DNA of 64,000 nucleotides from Pohlia nutans (GCA_022496805.1 CM040085.1:22039811-22103810); one strand, 5' to 3'; shown: positions 1 through 12,856, numbered from the stretch's first letter. Numbers and translations are program-made. The notes: generated by a model not told the origin, from the letters alone.

Positions 1-2
1 AT

Positions 3-40
3 GCACCTTGGAATGTAGCAGGTAATGAAAAATTGGATAG

Positions 41-88
<48 letters not shown>

Positions 89-285
89 AATATAAGATTA
101 AATTAGATTAAATTAGATTAAAATTATACATATATAATCCATAAAATTATCTATTAGAAGGTACTTTCATCCAAATAATGACTATTTAGCATTTTTTTAG
201 GAAGACTTTGATAATTTTTATTTATTTTTTGCCCATTTTTTCTAGTGAAAAAGTAGTGACTCCCAAAATCATGTATAGGTCACTT
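3..285 (+). repeat. Dispersed repeat R1, copy 1
   Basis: The stretch beginning GCACCTTGGAATGTAGC recurs at 45437-45652 in the same orientation and at 55217-55434 inverted. All three share the order: GAATGTAGC, GGATAGAAT, CCATAAAATT, CATCCAAAT, CCCATTTTTT, CTCCCAAAAT. An AT microsatellite expansion interrupts this copy. No coding potential was seen; it is probably a non-autonomous element of unknown class. Confidence 0.6.
44..80. repeat. (AT)n microsatellite
   Basis: Uninterrupted alternating AT of about 37 bases inside repeat R1. The other two R1 copies have only a short TATATA here, so the expansion is local. Confidence 0.9.
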
Positions 286-1398
286 TACATGACAGGCCAA
301 GGCCAAAGCCAATTATCAGAAAAATAGTGGCTCAAGCCAAAAAGGGAGTGAGCTTTGACATGACCTGAGGGAAGTGAATTGGGTTTTCAGTTTGGTTCAA
401 CTCAATTCTCTTCCTTGGAGCAATGTCAAATTTTGTTTTTAACGCATTAGAATATAATTTTAGCCCATTAGAATATTAATTTCGAGAAATGTCCTTGACT
501 CCATCATGCAAAGACCTTTGGGTTTGATTTCGTGGAACAGACCAGTGACCAATCACATACAAGGATTCACACATGTCAGAACTCCAAATTGGCCTTGGTC
601 CCTCATGTAAAGCAGCTCTAAAATTTTGGCGAAAATTCGCCAATTTTTTTTTTTATGCTGCCCGGACCCAGAGTGCTTCTGTGGCTTGCCGGCTCGGCGT
701 CGCGGCGCAACAGATCCCATACAGTACCCGATTCCACAGTGACCAAAGCGAGCTCCGAAGGATTCCGATTTCACGAAAGAAATCTATCACTTCGCGATCC
801 AGTTACTCTATCAGAGCAATCCTGGCAGCATCTCATCACCTCAATCGATCGAGAGTTCGAGACACCGGAGAATTGAAACAAAACTGTAATGAACACATTC
901 CGATAATGGACAATTGCTGTGTGGCATCTATCAAAGCTAGCTAGCAGGATCCCGAATCCCCACGCCCTATATCTTGTTTGACTCCTCGATTAGATGCTCG
1001 AATCTAGTTGACACTCTTCCTTGAATAAAAAAACCCTGTACGTCATGGAGACGTGCACCCGGAATGAACCATCACCGGCATTGGCAGCACTTAGTCATGA
1101 CTATACCGCCCATCGACGTACGTCTGACAATTTTTCCATCGGACCTGAACTTGCAATGCGATGCACATGGATTGCATGTCTGCGCGCCAGCCCGTGTCGC
1201 AACCAACCAGCGTTCCTTGGTGACACACGAAATCTCTGGGAGAATCCCTGGATTAATTGGTAGAGTTCTAGAATGGCCACCTGCAAGTCGTGGATTTCGA
1301 ATTGGGGGAATACAAATCGGTGCACTAGGTTGGAATCCAGCCGATCACATGCTCGATTTCGTTCCTCGCGAGTTTCGTTTTCCAAGCGGGTGACTATC
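286..1398. other. Intergenic region upstream of the hydrolase gene
   Basis: No supported gene. The open frames here are short and have no recognisable domain. GC content rises from about 650 onward, which fits a promoter and 5' leader for the gene starting at 1399. No convincing TATA box was identified. Confidence 0.4.
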
Positions 1399-4300
1399 AT
1401 GGCGGCCACCACGCCCTTGAAGCTGGAGAAGGTCATCCTCACCAGGAGCCAGCTCGACCAGGTAAGCCTCGATCTGTGTTCTTAAAATGCGAAACCACCT
1501 GCATGTGTTTGAATGCGACACCAAGGTCAACCCAGTGTGAGGAGTTCTTTTACAGGGGCGGTTTGAAGAATGGGGTTGGTTTATGCACCATCTCGAGACC
1601 TAAAATTACAATACTCTCGATGCATAGCATGGAGCTTCGAACCCTCGAATTTCGCAATGGCATATATAGTGTAGAGCACTTGGTTGATTGCAAGGTCCCT
1701 TTGATGGCAGGCGAAACAGGCGATGGATGCGTTTGTGCAAACAATTGCGAGCCACCCGGAGAAGCGGGAAAACGCATCGCCCTACTATTTGCTGCACGAC
1801 GAAGGGGATGCCGTGTATGGCACAGTACTGGTGTTCCATGGCTTCTCAGCCACTACTTGGCAGATGAGCCTTCTTGCGCAGTACCTCTACGACAATGGCT
1901 TCAACGTTTACCAACCTGCCCTCTGTGGCCATTACTTGCTGAACCCCGACAAGAACTGGCCTAAGGTACGAGTCCTGCATTTTGAACTCCTGTTTCTGCT
2001 TGCTTTCTTGCTTTGAACGTGCATTTGACGGCGTTTGTGATTTGCGTGCACAGCATGACTTGAAACCTGACATCAAGGAGCAATTGGCATCAAAGCTTTT
2101 GAGCGACCCAGAGTTGGTTGCATATATTCGTGATTTCGTATCCATCAGCACGTTGACACCCGATCAGGTAGGCTTTATTTTACCTGTATTTTGATTAGGG
2201 TTTTCAGTAAAACTAGATTGTTTCAAGAACAACATCGTAAAGCAATGACTCATGGGGAGATCTTCCTGTGATCGCAGTGATCATAGAGTAAAACCCTATA
2301 GTGAACTCGGCTAAAGGCTTTCTTGTACTGGTAAATGTTCAGCTTTCTTGTGGAATGTAGACAAAGAATCTGACATCCCTGTCATTTTCAGGCGAGTGGA
2401 GCTGTGGAACGTTTGAAGCCATTGAACGAGCCGGAGTTGTTTGAAGCACTCTTCGATGAGGAGTTTTCTAACTCTAAATTTTCCAAGTAATCTTTCCTGT
2501 GGCCCTCACCTTAATTTTCGCATCTTTCTATGCGTTTCGTTCCTGTTTGAACCGAATGCTTACCATGCAAGGAGAGAGGTTCCGAAACAGCCATTCAGTG
2601 ACAAAAATTGCTCCAGAAGACTCTCGTTAGGGTTGTCAGAATTCTCATGATTCTGTTGTTTGTTTCCATTTGGCTGCGTGTGATTTTGAAAACCCAGAAT
2701 CTTGCCCCTCAAAGTAGAGATTTCAAATTGTGGCACCCCGTATAATCAGTTTGGGATCAACAAGTGTTGGTGGTTCCTGCGCTCCAGGTACTACGAATCG
2801 GAGCACATGAAATATCTGCATGAGGCGGAACAGCGGTTGAAAGAGGTGGAGGCTCTTCCGGGTCCTCTCTTCACGGTGGGTTTGTCAATGGGTGGCGCCA
2901 CGGCACTCGCTCTAGCAGCTACCCACTCGGACAAAGTTGCCAAGACCGCAGTCTTTGCACCCCTCCTCAAGGTACTCATCAATTGCATTCTTCTCAGCCT
3001 GTACAATCCCAATCACCTCTAATTTTCAGTGTACATTATTCTATACCTCAATATGTATCAGGATTTAGTGGGAAATGGAAACAGGTCCCGAGTAGTTTTA
3101 GTACCAGCCACCGTTATGCTTGCTTGTTAATTAATGTTGGATCGACAGACCGCTGTTGAGGTGACGTTGCGTGAACACAATTGGTATGTCCCGTGTGTGC
3201 AGATCATTAACCAGGGGAACTGCCGATTTTCAAAACTGGCTGGACCTCTGGGAGCGCAAGAGAAAGGCTGGTATCCGGACATGCCCTTTTTGTTGAGTTG
3301 CATGGTGGCTGTGGATGTGTTTGGTCATTTTGTACGGCAGGAGAAGCATTTGGACGTCCTGGCAAAACTGCCCACCCTCATTGTGCAGACTGAAATTGAT
3401 GACTCTGCGGACCATGCTGTTGGCATGAAGATCATCAAAGAAATTGAAGACCGCACTGGTATTCATTCTCTCTTTCCTTACCAGATTTTTCTATTCAGCA
3501 TGAGCTTGATTCACAGAAACAAGTACCATTGCTCTGTTGGTAATGCTAGTGATATGCCTGTTACTATAATTCCATTCTTGTAAGGTCATCTCCATCCTAC
3601 TAGTAATCAAACTTTGAGAAAACTGATTCCATTTGACACCTCACCAACTAAAAATTGTTGTGAAGTTGAACCGCTATTCTTCAATGCAAGCAATAAACAT
3701 TTCAACTTGTAGCATTGCTCTTTTTTCTTCTATTACATTCTTTCTGCAAACAGTCACTTGTTGTATATAGTGTTAGTTTTCATCATTAATTTTGGAAGAT
3801 GAAGATTGTGTTGACATATCCCTGTGGGACATACTCAAATGGAAGTGAAACTGGAGTGATCTTATTTTCACAGTAGTGATGCGGTTGTAATTCTATAGAT
3901 AGGGGTGGAGTCTATGCCCTAATACCCATGTTGTGCTTCTTTTGTAATTGTGGTTTGCACCATGGAAAGTCAATTGAAACATTCCTATCATCTTTGGTTT
4001 GTAAAATGTTCTCATGTTTCTAAAATGCAGGCAAAGACGGACCGCCACATTTTTCCACGTTGTACGCTCCAGCCGAAGCTGTACCTCATCCTATGGTGCA
4101 CCCACTGGAGGTAAAGTTGTGAAAACTCACAGACCTCTTTAATGTCACATCCTTGGCACTCAAACTGCACGTGATAATACAGAGTTCTATAACATTGTGA
4201 CAATCAATGTAAAAGTGCTCGAGGGTTGCATTAGTCAAGAATCTTCCACACTTGTCAAATTCCTTTACTATGCAACATAACATAGCATGATGGTGAAAAT

Positions 4301-4766
4301 ACAGAGTCAATTGTGAAGTAAGTACGTCTGCTCCCAGGGGTTTAGTGAGAGAACAAAAGATGTGATATTAGAGAGAAAAGGTCCAAGTGTAATCTAACGT
4401 CTGTCTGTTTTCAACACTCCACGTGATGATATCAAAACTCAAAATATATCACCCCTTTGCTAACCAACGTTTTGCACGTGGAATCACAACAATGATAAAA
4501 TTCTCTTTGCAGAGACTGGAATGTGATATTAGAGAGTGATGAGAACGAATTCAGAGTGTATATTTTCTACTGATCTTGTTTGAAATTCTGTGGGTGTGCA
4601 GTCTAGCTTAGGGCACTCGAACAAGTTCTGGCAAAGCCTGTACCAAGAAACCTTCCGGTTTCTGACTGAAGGGATTGTGGATGTAGAGCACCTGCACGTG
4701 AAGGACCAAGATCCATCTCTCCCTCAGGTTCAACCATTACAAATTCCTCCTATGACTGTAACATAG
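1399..4766 (+). CDS. Alpha/beta hydrolase (esterase/lipase-like), 8 exons, 418 aa
   Basis: Exons: 1399-1461, 1720-1965, 2054-2167, 2392-2486, 2788-2971, 3149-3458, 4031-4110, 4602-4766. All have GT-AG borders and the phases close to one 418-residue frame with a TAG stop. HGF at about 61-63 is the oxyanion-hole motif. GLSMGG at 204-209 is the nucleophile elbow with Ser206. Asp318 or Asp319 in TEIDDSAD and His357 or His361 in VPHPMVHP are the best candidates for the rest of the triad. A hydrolase of carboxyl esters or related bonds is therefore likely, but the substrate cannot be told. No signal peptide is evident, so it is probably cytosolic. The start is the first ATG in frame with the GTAAGC donor at 1462. 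The last exon reads through a possible donor at 4728 to a stop 13 codons later; a further exon cannot be excluded. The compact single-domain form resembles bacterial alpha/beta hydrolases more than the large plant lipase families, by impression only. Confidence 0.8.
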
Positions 4767-4984
4767 CCTGACAATGTTGCAATTAATGTACAGGAGTGGT
4801 ATCAATCATTCCGAATCCATGACACATTCATTCCAGTACTGAAATATTATGCAAGATTGCCATTTTGCACTTGTTGGAGTCAAATCTATCACTGCCGTAG
4901 CATATCGTTAGTATTCTTCACAGAAGCTGCATTTGATACATTCAGAACTCTTTTCTTGGCTAAATTTTTCCTACAATTCTCTTC

Positions 4985-5572
4985 TTAACCCCTAAACGTA
5001 GCAGGGTGTCCCTGGAATTGACAATTTGAGAAAAATCATCAAAAAGTACTATTTAGAAGAATATTTTGGAATTGATATACAAATGAAAGTTCTAGATTTT
5101 GAATTTTAGATTCCATCTGTACGGTTCGATTCACTAATACTATCACCAATATTTAATTATCAATTTTGAAATTTAAAATTTAAAATTCCTTCTAAATTCG
5201 ATTACAAACAAAATTTTAATATTTTTTGAGTAAAATTTGTTGGAATGAGTTTGAAATGAGATACTCTTAAACGTGGTGATTCTTTGAAATGTTTGTGTTT
5301 CTTAAATCTATGACCTCATTTTTGCAAGGCCACTTTTGAACTATAGTCAATGCAATTTTGGCTTGGTGAACGACTTGACATACTTCTACATTTGTGATTT
5401 TAGAAAAATATGTACTAAAGTATGACTAAATCCAACCATTGGATAGGACAACAACTTGGTGAAGTAGCTCCAAAAATTTGGATGACTTTCATCCAAGCAT
5501 TGATGAGAATGTAGGGTGGATTTGAACCTGTTAGTCGTCCAGAAATTGGACGCTGTGACGTTTAGGGGTTAA
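4985..5572. mobile_element. TTAA element (piggyBac-like MITE), family 1, copy a
   Basis: Starts TTAACCCCTAAACGTAGCAG and ends with the inverted TGACGTTTAGGGGTTAA. TTAA flanks both sides as the target duplication. Small palindromes lie just inside each end: CAGGG-TGT-CCCTG at 5002-5014 and CGTCCA-GAAAT-TGGACG at 5536-5552. The interior is AT-rich without coding potential. It is a close relative, roughly 90% by eye, of the copy at 37383-37971. Confidence 0.8.
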
Positions 5573-6620
5573 AACCCAACTACACTTTTCATTCTATCTA
5601 GTGTATGATACACTATTTCTTGAACCCTATTACTATCAATATTACAATTAGGCATCATGAATTAGTGTAGGTATTGATGAACACCATTTACTTGCTTTGG
5701 ATTTAGTGTTGGTAACTCGTAAGCCACTATTCGCACAAAAGCTTTACGATGGTGGTTTCAATCTACAAATTAATGAAAAAAACTCATTTGTTTTATCATA
5801 CACTAAGAGCCTTACCACTCAAGTGAAAAGAAAGTGAGATGGAAAGTGTCAATTGGTCCTCACAAACAACACACTACGACACGAGAGAAAGGAAACATCC
5901 CTTCAACAATGATTCATACCAAATTTTTAGGTTCAATTTAGTTGCAAGAATCATACAAGGCGCCTTTTGGATGACATGTCAAGGGAGAAAGTTGTGAATC
6001 ACTTCGAGGCACTAGTCCAGTGTTCGGGATACTTTTTGAGCCAACCAGTCAATTTCCTTTATTTTCCCTAACCAACCGGTTTAAAAAGAATATACCCTGT
6101 ATATTTTGTTTATAAATACTAAATATAACTAATTTTTAGTCAATTAGTATGGTCTTTTGCCTCTATTCTTGAGATTCAACTAGTTATTTTGAAAAATCAG
6201 TTAACTTGTAACTAACCGTTGGTTCTTCGTAAACAATGCACTAGTCCCTCAATCTCCAAAAGAGAAAATATCCATAAAAGTAAGAAAAGTCACCTCCACA
6301 GAATAGTACCTTTTACCCTTGTGGTTGCATTTTTACCCTTGTGGTTGCATAGTAAGGATCTAATTTGACCTTACATTAAATCATAGACGGCACGAAATAG
6401 AATGAAGAGTGTACCACTAAAAAAAACATCAATAAAATAATCTTACCCCCAAAAGAAAATAAATAAATTATACACATATACCAGATTCGCCAAACCATTT
6501 TCCTCAATGGAAAGAGAAATGTAATATTTTTCAGTGAATTTTGGTGTGACTGCCTGGTGTATATTCAATACAGAAAAAGCCCCTACTCAGATTTTTTTTA
6601 AAACAGGAAAGAAAAGCAGT
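5573..6620. other. Intergenic, no gene seen
   Basis: AT-rich. Around 5650-5680 it carries a short match to one end of the inverted-repeat element at 12504-12686 (ATGAATTAGTGTA followed by TTGATGAACAC). A 21-bp unit, CCCTTGTGGTTGCATTTTTA, occurs twice in tandem near 6312-6352. Nothing else was recognised. Confidence 0.4.
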
Positions 6621-6692
6621 GGGGTATTGGGAGAATCGAACTCCCGACCTCTCGCACCCGAAGCGAGAATCATACCTCTAGACCAAATACCC
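6621..6692 (-). tRNA. tRNA-Pro (anticodon CGG)
   Basis: On the minus strand a 72-nt cloverleaf reads from GGGTATTTGG to AATACCCC. The seven-base acceptor stem GGGTATT pairs with AATACCC. The anticodon stem TCTCGC/GCGAGA encloses loop TTCGGGT, giving CGG, and the T loop is TTCGATT. The sequence follows the nuclear plant tRNA-Pro pattern, including the internal A box TGGTCTAGAGG. A TTTT run, usable as a polymerase III terminator, follows about six bases downstream on the transcribed strand. The 3' CCA is not encoded, as expected for a nuclear gene. Confidence 0.95.
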
Positions 6693-7141
6693 GTCACTCG
6701 TGGATGTCAAAGAGGTCGAAGTAATGACATGTAAAACAGAGAATCCGCGTTCACACGAAAACGAACAAGCGGGAAGAAGGCTACCGGCAGTCTAATCCTG
6801 GACAATCCTGTGTGCACTACAGGGTTTGAAGCTTTTCGGCACGAGGCAATCAAAGCAACCCGCTCGGATCAGATCTTCCTGTTGCCGACATTTGTTAGTC
6901 CAGCTTGCATTGCATTCTATGGCATTGTTGTTGATTAGTAATCTTAGATTTTGGTCGGTGGAGTTTCCAGAGTTAGATGGAATTTTGATTTTTGATTTTT
7001 TTTATGTTCGATGCCAGTAGTGGTGAAGGTTTGTGATTGTGAGTTGTAGAATGCCGGGATTCCGTTCACCACGTGCAACTCTTTTAGATGGAATTTCAAT
7101 GTGATCTCGTGGAGAGAGGGGAGGGGAGCGGCAGACAGCTA

Positions 7142-10100
7142 ATGCTGGTTGATGGAGCAGGAGTTCGTTCATCTTCGAATTCTTCTGAGGTGCCTTTTGC
7201 TTCGTTCGAAACCTATTTTCCACGTTCTTGGTTGTAATTTTTTAGATTTAGAAGGAAGGAAGGAGAACGATAGGCAGAGGAAGAATCTTTCAGCGTTCTA
7301 CTCTTGTTTTGAATTTGAACTGGATGATATCCCGCTTCAATGTTGTATTCTGGTGCACATACAGAGCATGTTCTTGGTTAGGTCGTAAAAATGCGAGGAG
7401 TGCAGGTTTACTGTCAATTGGTTGCCACTTTAATAGTACTTAGTTGTGATTGTTTAGAATTTTCATATGCAGAAGGAAGGAAGTAGCGCGGTAGGTAGAG
7501 GAAGAATTTGTGAGCGTTTTACTCTTGTTTAGAAATTGAACTTCACTTTTTTTATCCTGGTCGATACAGAGCAATGTTCGAGTTTAATGTTGTGGAGGTG
7601 GTGAAGCACTTGAAAGTGGGAGGAGTGCAGGTTACTGGCAATTAGTTGCCATTTAGTGATAAGACTGTTCCAAAGCGTTGTTATTAGGAAGAGAGTTAAT
7701 CCAACCTGCAATTGTTCTCAGGTGCTTGCTGTTACTTCTGGTGCTTGCACGCAGTGTTGATATTAGGGTGTGAGACGTAAATTAACTTGGAAGGTGCAAT
7801 GAATGCTAAAATTGAGTCGTGACAATGTATTACTCGGCTCGTGCTTTGGCAGGTTGGACTTAATGTAGACAGGCGATCAGCTTTGCAAGTTCCATGTCAA
7901 CCTGACGTCGTTGCTAAGCCTGCCGCCAGCTCAAGCCAACTTCCTCCTCTCCCTGCCACTAAGTCTGGAAAAAATTCTGCTTCTCACGGGCAGCTTCCTC
8001 GCCCGGGGTTGCGATCTAGAGCGTCCATTGAAAAGAATCTGAATGTTATTTTGACGGGAGCACAAAGAGGATCATCTGAGTCTCTGCAATCCGGACTCCC
8101 ACTCCTACCTTTATGGAATAAGAGGACATCCTCATTACCTGTGCGGACAAACGCACTTACTTCTGATATTGATCCAGACTCCAACAAAGGGCACAGTCAT
8201 GACTTGGGACATAATCTACATAGCGAGGTTAGCTCTTATTCTCGACTTGATGTTTGTCAACCTGGCATTGTGATTGCTTGAAGAGGTGATATATCAAGTT
8301 GGATACGTTCTCAGGGTTGTTCCTTGTTTCTTGAGCATTTTAACATGTGGAGCGTCTCCGCCCCTGCTTTTGAACCTGACAAGCAGATCTTAACCCCGCT
8401 AATTTGATGTTGCAGCCAGGAAATGGGAAAGTGAATATCGTTCGATCATTCTCCACGCCTGTGTTTGTGAACAAAATCGAGAGTTTTCGCAGGAATGGCT
8501 TGGAACGCAAGGGCTACGTGCTGCTGAGACCCGCCAGCCCTCGGATTCACACAGTGCAGCCTTCTCGGGAGAAAGATTCCGTTGACCAGCACATATCAAC
8601 ACTACTGGATGCTGAAAAAGGCGAGGACATTCATGTTTGCAAATTTCACGCGTCGAGGGTCGCTTTTCATCTTGTTAGAGTGTAGCTCATCATCCTTAAA
8701 CCTGATGCACAAGCACGTGATTGGCTTATTGTAGATAAGATCCGAAGAGCACATACTGAAGATTTGGATGTTCGCATCATTCACCAGATTGCTTTTGAAC
8801 AAGAGGCTACTGACTACTTTTCTGAAAGGTCTTGGCAATTGTTGTGGTGATGTAAATAATATAGTTATGAACATAATTTCACTGGGTGTGTATTAGAGGA
8901 GACGCTATCAGATTTTTCTAGCTACAACTACCATCTTAAGCTCTAGAATCTACATCGTAAGCAAGATGTCATTTCGCTTGGTTCCCAGGAGTTGGGAACT
9001 GTATTTTGATCGAATGAAGATAATGCAATTTGCAGGCAAAGGAGACACTAAGGAAGATTTAGAAGAAGCAATTCCCGAGGACGAGGCAGTATGCAGAATC
9101 TGTATGGATTCTCTTACGGAGGAATATGGGGAGACGTTGAAAATGGAATGCCGCTGCCTTGGCGAGATGGCTCTGGCGCACAAGGAATGTGCCTTTAAGT
9201 GGTTTGGTATCAAAGGAGATCGAGTGTGTGAAGTGTGTGGGTCGGTGGTTAGCAACATTCCTGTTACAGTGGTTCATTTTCCTGTACAGGAGACAATTAG
9301 CCATTCACGGTTTATGGAACCACAGACTGCTGTTGGGTATGAGTTACACCTCGTCCTGGTCCTTCTTTTCAGGAATCCATCTACCAGCTTTTTCATTCTA
9401 GTATCCACACCGTCTGTTTTTGTCAAATGTACCATTCTCTGGCATTGCTTAGAACACAGGGTATCTAGCAACAGGACTGGTAGGACATATACATATTGTG
9501 TCATGCACAGTGAGTATTCTGGTTTTGTGATGTGCACCGGTTCCTAACCTAAAAAAATTCTTGAGATTGAATGCGTCGTATTTTCTATAAAAGAAGCTAC
9601 TTAACTGCAACAATTTTGGTGTAATATTTTGCAGAGCTTCTGTATTGCAGGATGTCCTATTTATGGGAACAATTAACACGATCGCGCATTTCTGCTTCAT
9701 TGAGCAATTGCTGGTACTCACCATGCCCAATCACTCCGTGTCTCCTTTCTTACTGGACAGGAACAACATTGCCTGAATGCGAGCAGCTATTGATCTTACG
9801 TTGACTTTAAATCTTTTCCTGCCTGTGTATTTTATGCTTAAGTGTAAAGGTCTGAGATATACTCTGAAAATATTGAGTGATGGCGGAACTTATAAAAGAT
9901 TTACGTGGTCTCTCAAAGTTCGGAGTTGTGAGCTTTTCGATGACTCCCTCTTGGTTTCGGTTGCAGGTCGACAAACTGGGTACCAAGGCACTTGCCATAT
10001 CGATATCTTTCTCGTTCATTATAGGTTTTCTTGCTGCGGTCACTACTATTGCCCTCGGTGAGGTTCCTTCATTTTTTTCGGAGATCTTTGTTTAAGATTT

Positions 10101-11018
10101 TTGGTTGGGGTGTTCCTAAGTTTTAATTCTTTGAGGAGGGCAAGCGGTTATTTCTACTGTTGCACATCTTTCAGTGATAATTTTATTTTTTAAAGCTTGG
10201 GCATTTTTTGAGGAAGCTGTTTGGTATAAATTGAAAAGAACAAACTGGTTTTACAGCCAGGGTATACACAGGAATACGAGTAGATGCCATTTTTGGATCC
10301 ATTTCTATTCTTTATTTTCCAACTCTAAAGATCATATTGGTGAAGCTAGTACTAAGAATGAGGAGTGGTCTGCAGTCAGTAGGCGCTACATGTGGTTATA
10401 CGCCTTCACGCAATTTTCTCTTCTGTGTTTCTTCGGATATATTTTCTTCTATAAGGTGGGTTTTATTTTTAAACTCGGAAAGAAACGATTCGTAAATCAT
10501 CGTATATCTGTTCTTCGATGGTATGCCTCCCATTTACTTGCTGGCTTGGTCTCTGCATCGTTTCTACCATGGATTAGATTTTATTGACTGAAACTGATTT
10601 TGAGCGTAATGCAAGGAAGTGTTGCAAGTTAGATATTTAGGTTCGTTGGAATTAATTATATTGGATATCGTTGGAAAGGAACGAATGCACCAAATTAGCT
10701 TGTTCCTGCAAACACTCCGCTTATTTTGCTCTCGTCCTTCGTCCTTGTAAGCAGACTCAGCTGGAAGCTATGCCAGCAATACTACTTGCAGCGTTTTCGA
10801 GCTTTGGAATATCCATGACCTCAAATGCTCTTATTCTGGAATACGTGCATTGGAAGCATTGCAGAGCTGGAAGGGTCCAATCGGCCAACAGCACAAGGGA
10901 TGTAGAAGCCTCTTTTCGACAAGAAACAAACGGCGATATCGAAAGTGGATCTGCACACACCAGGAGTCCTAATTCCCGGAGGCAGGCCAGTTTATTTTCT
11001 TTTCGTGACGAGTCCTAA
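7142..11018 (+). CDS. RING-CH (MARCH-type) membrane E3 ubiquitin ligase, 8 exons, 480 aa
   Basis: Exons: 7142-7189, 7853-8227, 8416-8620, 9036-9336, 9635-9713, 9967-10057, 10376-10455, 10755-11018. They close to one 480-residue frame. Residues 1-200 are Ser/Pro-rich and low in structure. The zinc finger has the C4HC3 order of RING-CH domains: Cys229, Cys232, Cys248, Cys250, His258, Cys261, Cys274, Cys277. Four hydrophobic spans follow (about 312-335, 342-366, 372-392, 397-420), then a polar tail. Plant relatives have this plan. The predicted role is ubiquitin transfer from an E2 to membrane substrates. The first exon (16 residues) is inferred only from phase, since the second exon has no in-frame ATG near its start. 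The exon 3 donor at 8621 is GC rather than GT; it is the only one found that restores the frame. Other borders are GT-AG. Confidence 0.8.
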
Positions 11019-12000
11019 TCATGCCGCGGACATGCCATTATACAATATTCCGGTTCGAGGTCTGAGTCATTTTCATACGCGCAGATCATATCAAATTTAT
11101 TTTTCAATGAAGGCCCTAGTGATATCAACACGACCATTCCAACCGCTTGGCTGGTTCGCTAGCTTGATATAGAGGTGTTGGGACATTGTCCGTCTCCTTT
11201 CAAGCTTGACTGCTGTAACAAAGTCCTGCTTCCTCGATACCCAAACTGTAGCTCTACCAATCGCATCTTTTGGTGCGCACTGCCTAATTATTCCTTGGAG
11301 CTTCTCAACATTGTATTGTTAGACGTAACTTGGCCAGATGTTTAGTATGCCTCGATTGTAGACATTGTTAGTTTAGCATGTTTGCAATGTGGAGAGATAG
11401 GTTCGACAGTGTAATCTTATTTACTATTGTCGTGACAGGATGTCCACCATGACTTGTACAAATAATTAGCATCGCATGGTGCTTAGCAAGTACCAATGTA
11501 CTAGTATCTCAGTGAGTAGAAAGTATTTTGAGTAGCGAGTAGTGACAGGGTTTTTCAGTTAGGGAATATTTATACTATTTGCTTAGAGCGGCATCCTTAA
11601 GACAGTTTATTGACATGGAAAGCAACTTCTTTCCTACTTGCAACACTTTGGCAGATTGTATGAGTGATTTGAAGATTGTTTAAATGGTGTAAAACTTAAT
11701 GTGCAATGAGCAAGTGCTCCTAAGCTGGCACCGTAATCAATCTGTTCCCTCGGACACTCACAAAATAGCCGAACAAGCTCTCTTTCTAGTGGAAAACTGG
11801 AGCTCGTCAACTAGCGAGCTGTGATTGATTCTACAGACTCTGTCGAAAACCCTAAATTCACCGCAGTTTGTCAACGCTCTAAAACACGGTATAAGTCTCA
11901 GAGAAAAATGGCGTTCTTCGTAAGCAAGACTACCGACAGTAGCGAACCTGGCATACATAATTAAACCATAGATACCAACTTTTCTAAAAGAGAGCACTGA
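11019..12000. other. 3' flank and intergenic DNA
   Basis: Contains the 3' untranslated region of the RING-CH gene and unrecognised sequence. Short open frames on the minus strand near 11758-12036 show no domain and are not supported. Confidence 0.4.
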
Positions 12001-12252
12001 TGGCCCATTCCCATACACCAATGCTGCCGCATGCATGCATAGAAATTACTCTAACGCAGGACAGAAAGGAACGCAACGCAAAAAAGGAGCATGGCTCTAT
12101 TTGCGGCACTGTAGTGCAGTTGCACAGTGCCTGAACTGTAATTGTAGCAAGAAAAGACAAGGCTTTGAATATTTTTTTGTTTCTCAGTTTTACCTTCCTC
12201 CATTTCGGGAGCGCAGATGCAAGTGCGGCAGGGGCTTGGTGTGAATGGGCCA
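12001..12252. mobile_element. Terminal-inverted-repeat element, 252 bp
   Basis: The left end TGGCCCATTCCCATACACCAA is matched, with a few differences over about 38 bp, by the inverted right end TTGGTGTGAATGGGCCA. TGA on both sides may be a 3-bp target duplication. The right half has a diverged relative at about 44110-44195. Non-coding MITE of unassigned superfamily. Confidence 0.5.
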
Positions 12253-12503
12253 TGACAAAGGTGGCGATGAAGTTCAATCTGTACATAACAATCAGGAGCC
12301 TTCATGTTCTTTGCCTTTTCTTCATGCATCATCTTGGGACTCCACCTGTCACTAAGGAGAAAATTCTTGTGCAATTTAACTTTTGATAGCCTAAGAAAGT
12401 AGGACTAGTCCAGACCCTTCGTCTTGGATGTCCTATTTCGAAATCAAGACGAGGAGATGATCAAAGACGACCGTCCGCGTAGCAGGGCAGCTACACTCTT
12501 CAT

Positions 12504-12686
12504 CCATGAATTAGTGTAACATCGAAATAGTGTACCCTAGCGTTCATGATTTCAATCTTTTTGATGAATTGTGTACCTTGGACCACCATCATGAAGTTTT
12601 TTTAGCGAATTGTCATTCATGTAATAAATGACTATCCAATATGAGATTCAAGATTTGTGTTCATCAATAGGTACACTAATTCATGG
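12504..12686. mobile_element. Small inverted-repeat element (183 bp)
   Basis: Begins CCATGAATTAGTGTAAC and ends with the inverted GGTACACTAATTCATGG, a 15-bp near-perfect terminal repeat. A partial relative lies near 5650-5680. No coding capacity; probable MITE, class not assigned. Confidence 0.5.
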
Positions 12687-12775
12687 TAATTCTATTGTTT
12701 TATAGGATTCCAAAATAATGTATTGCCCACTGGATCTATGCCAGTTGTAGATTTAAAAGAGAACAAATGAGGCTT

Positions 12776-12856
12776 CCCACCATATTGGGACTCCATATTT
12801 CCCACCATATTGGAATTTTCCACCATATTGGGATTCCAACTTTCCACCACATTACG
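12776..12856. repeat. Short tandem array, CCACCATATTGGGA
   Basis: The core CCACCATATTGG(G/A)A recurs three times and a fourth copy is degraded to CCACCACATTACG. Spacing is 22-25 bp. Confidence 0.7.

Noticed and set aside
8966..9035. In-frame extension upstream of the RING exon
   Set aside because: It runs into intron sequence; the acceptor TTTGCAG at 9029-9035 and phase agreement place the exon start at 9036.
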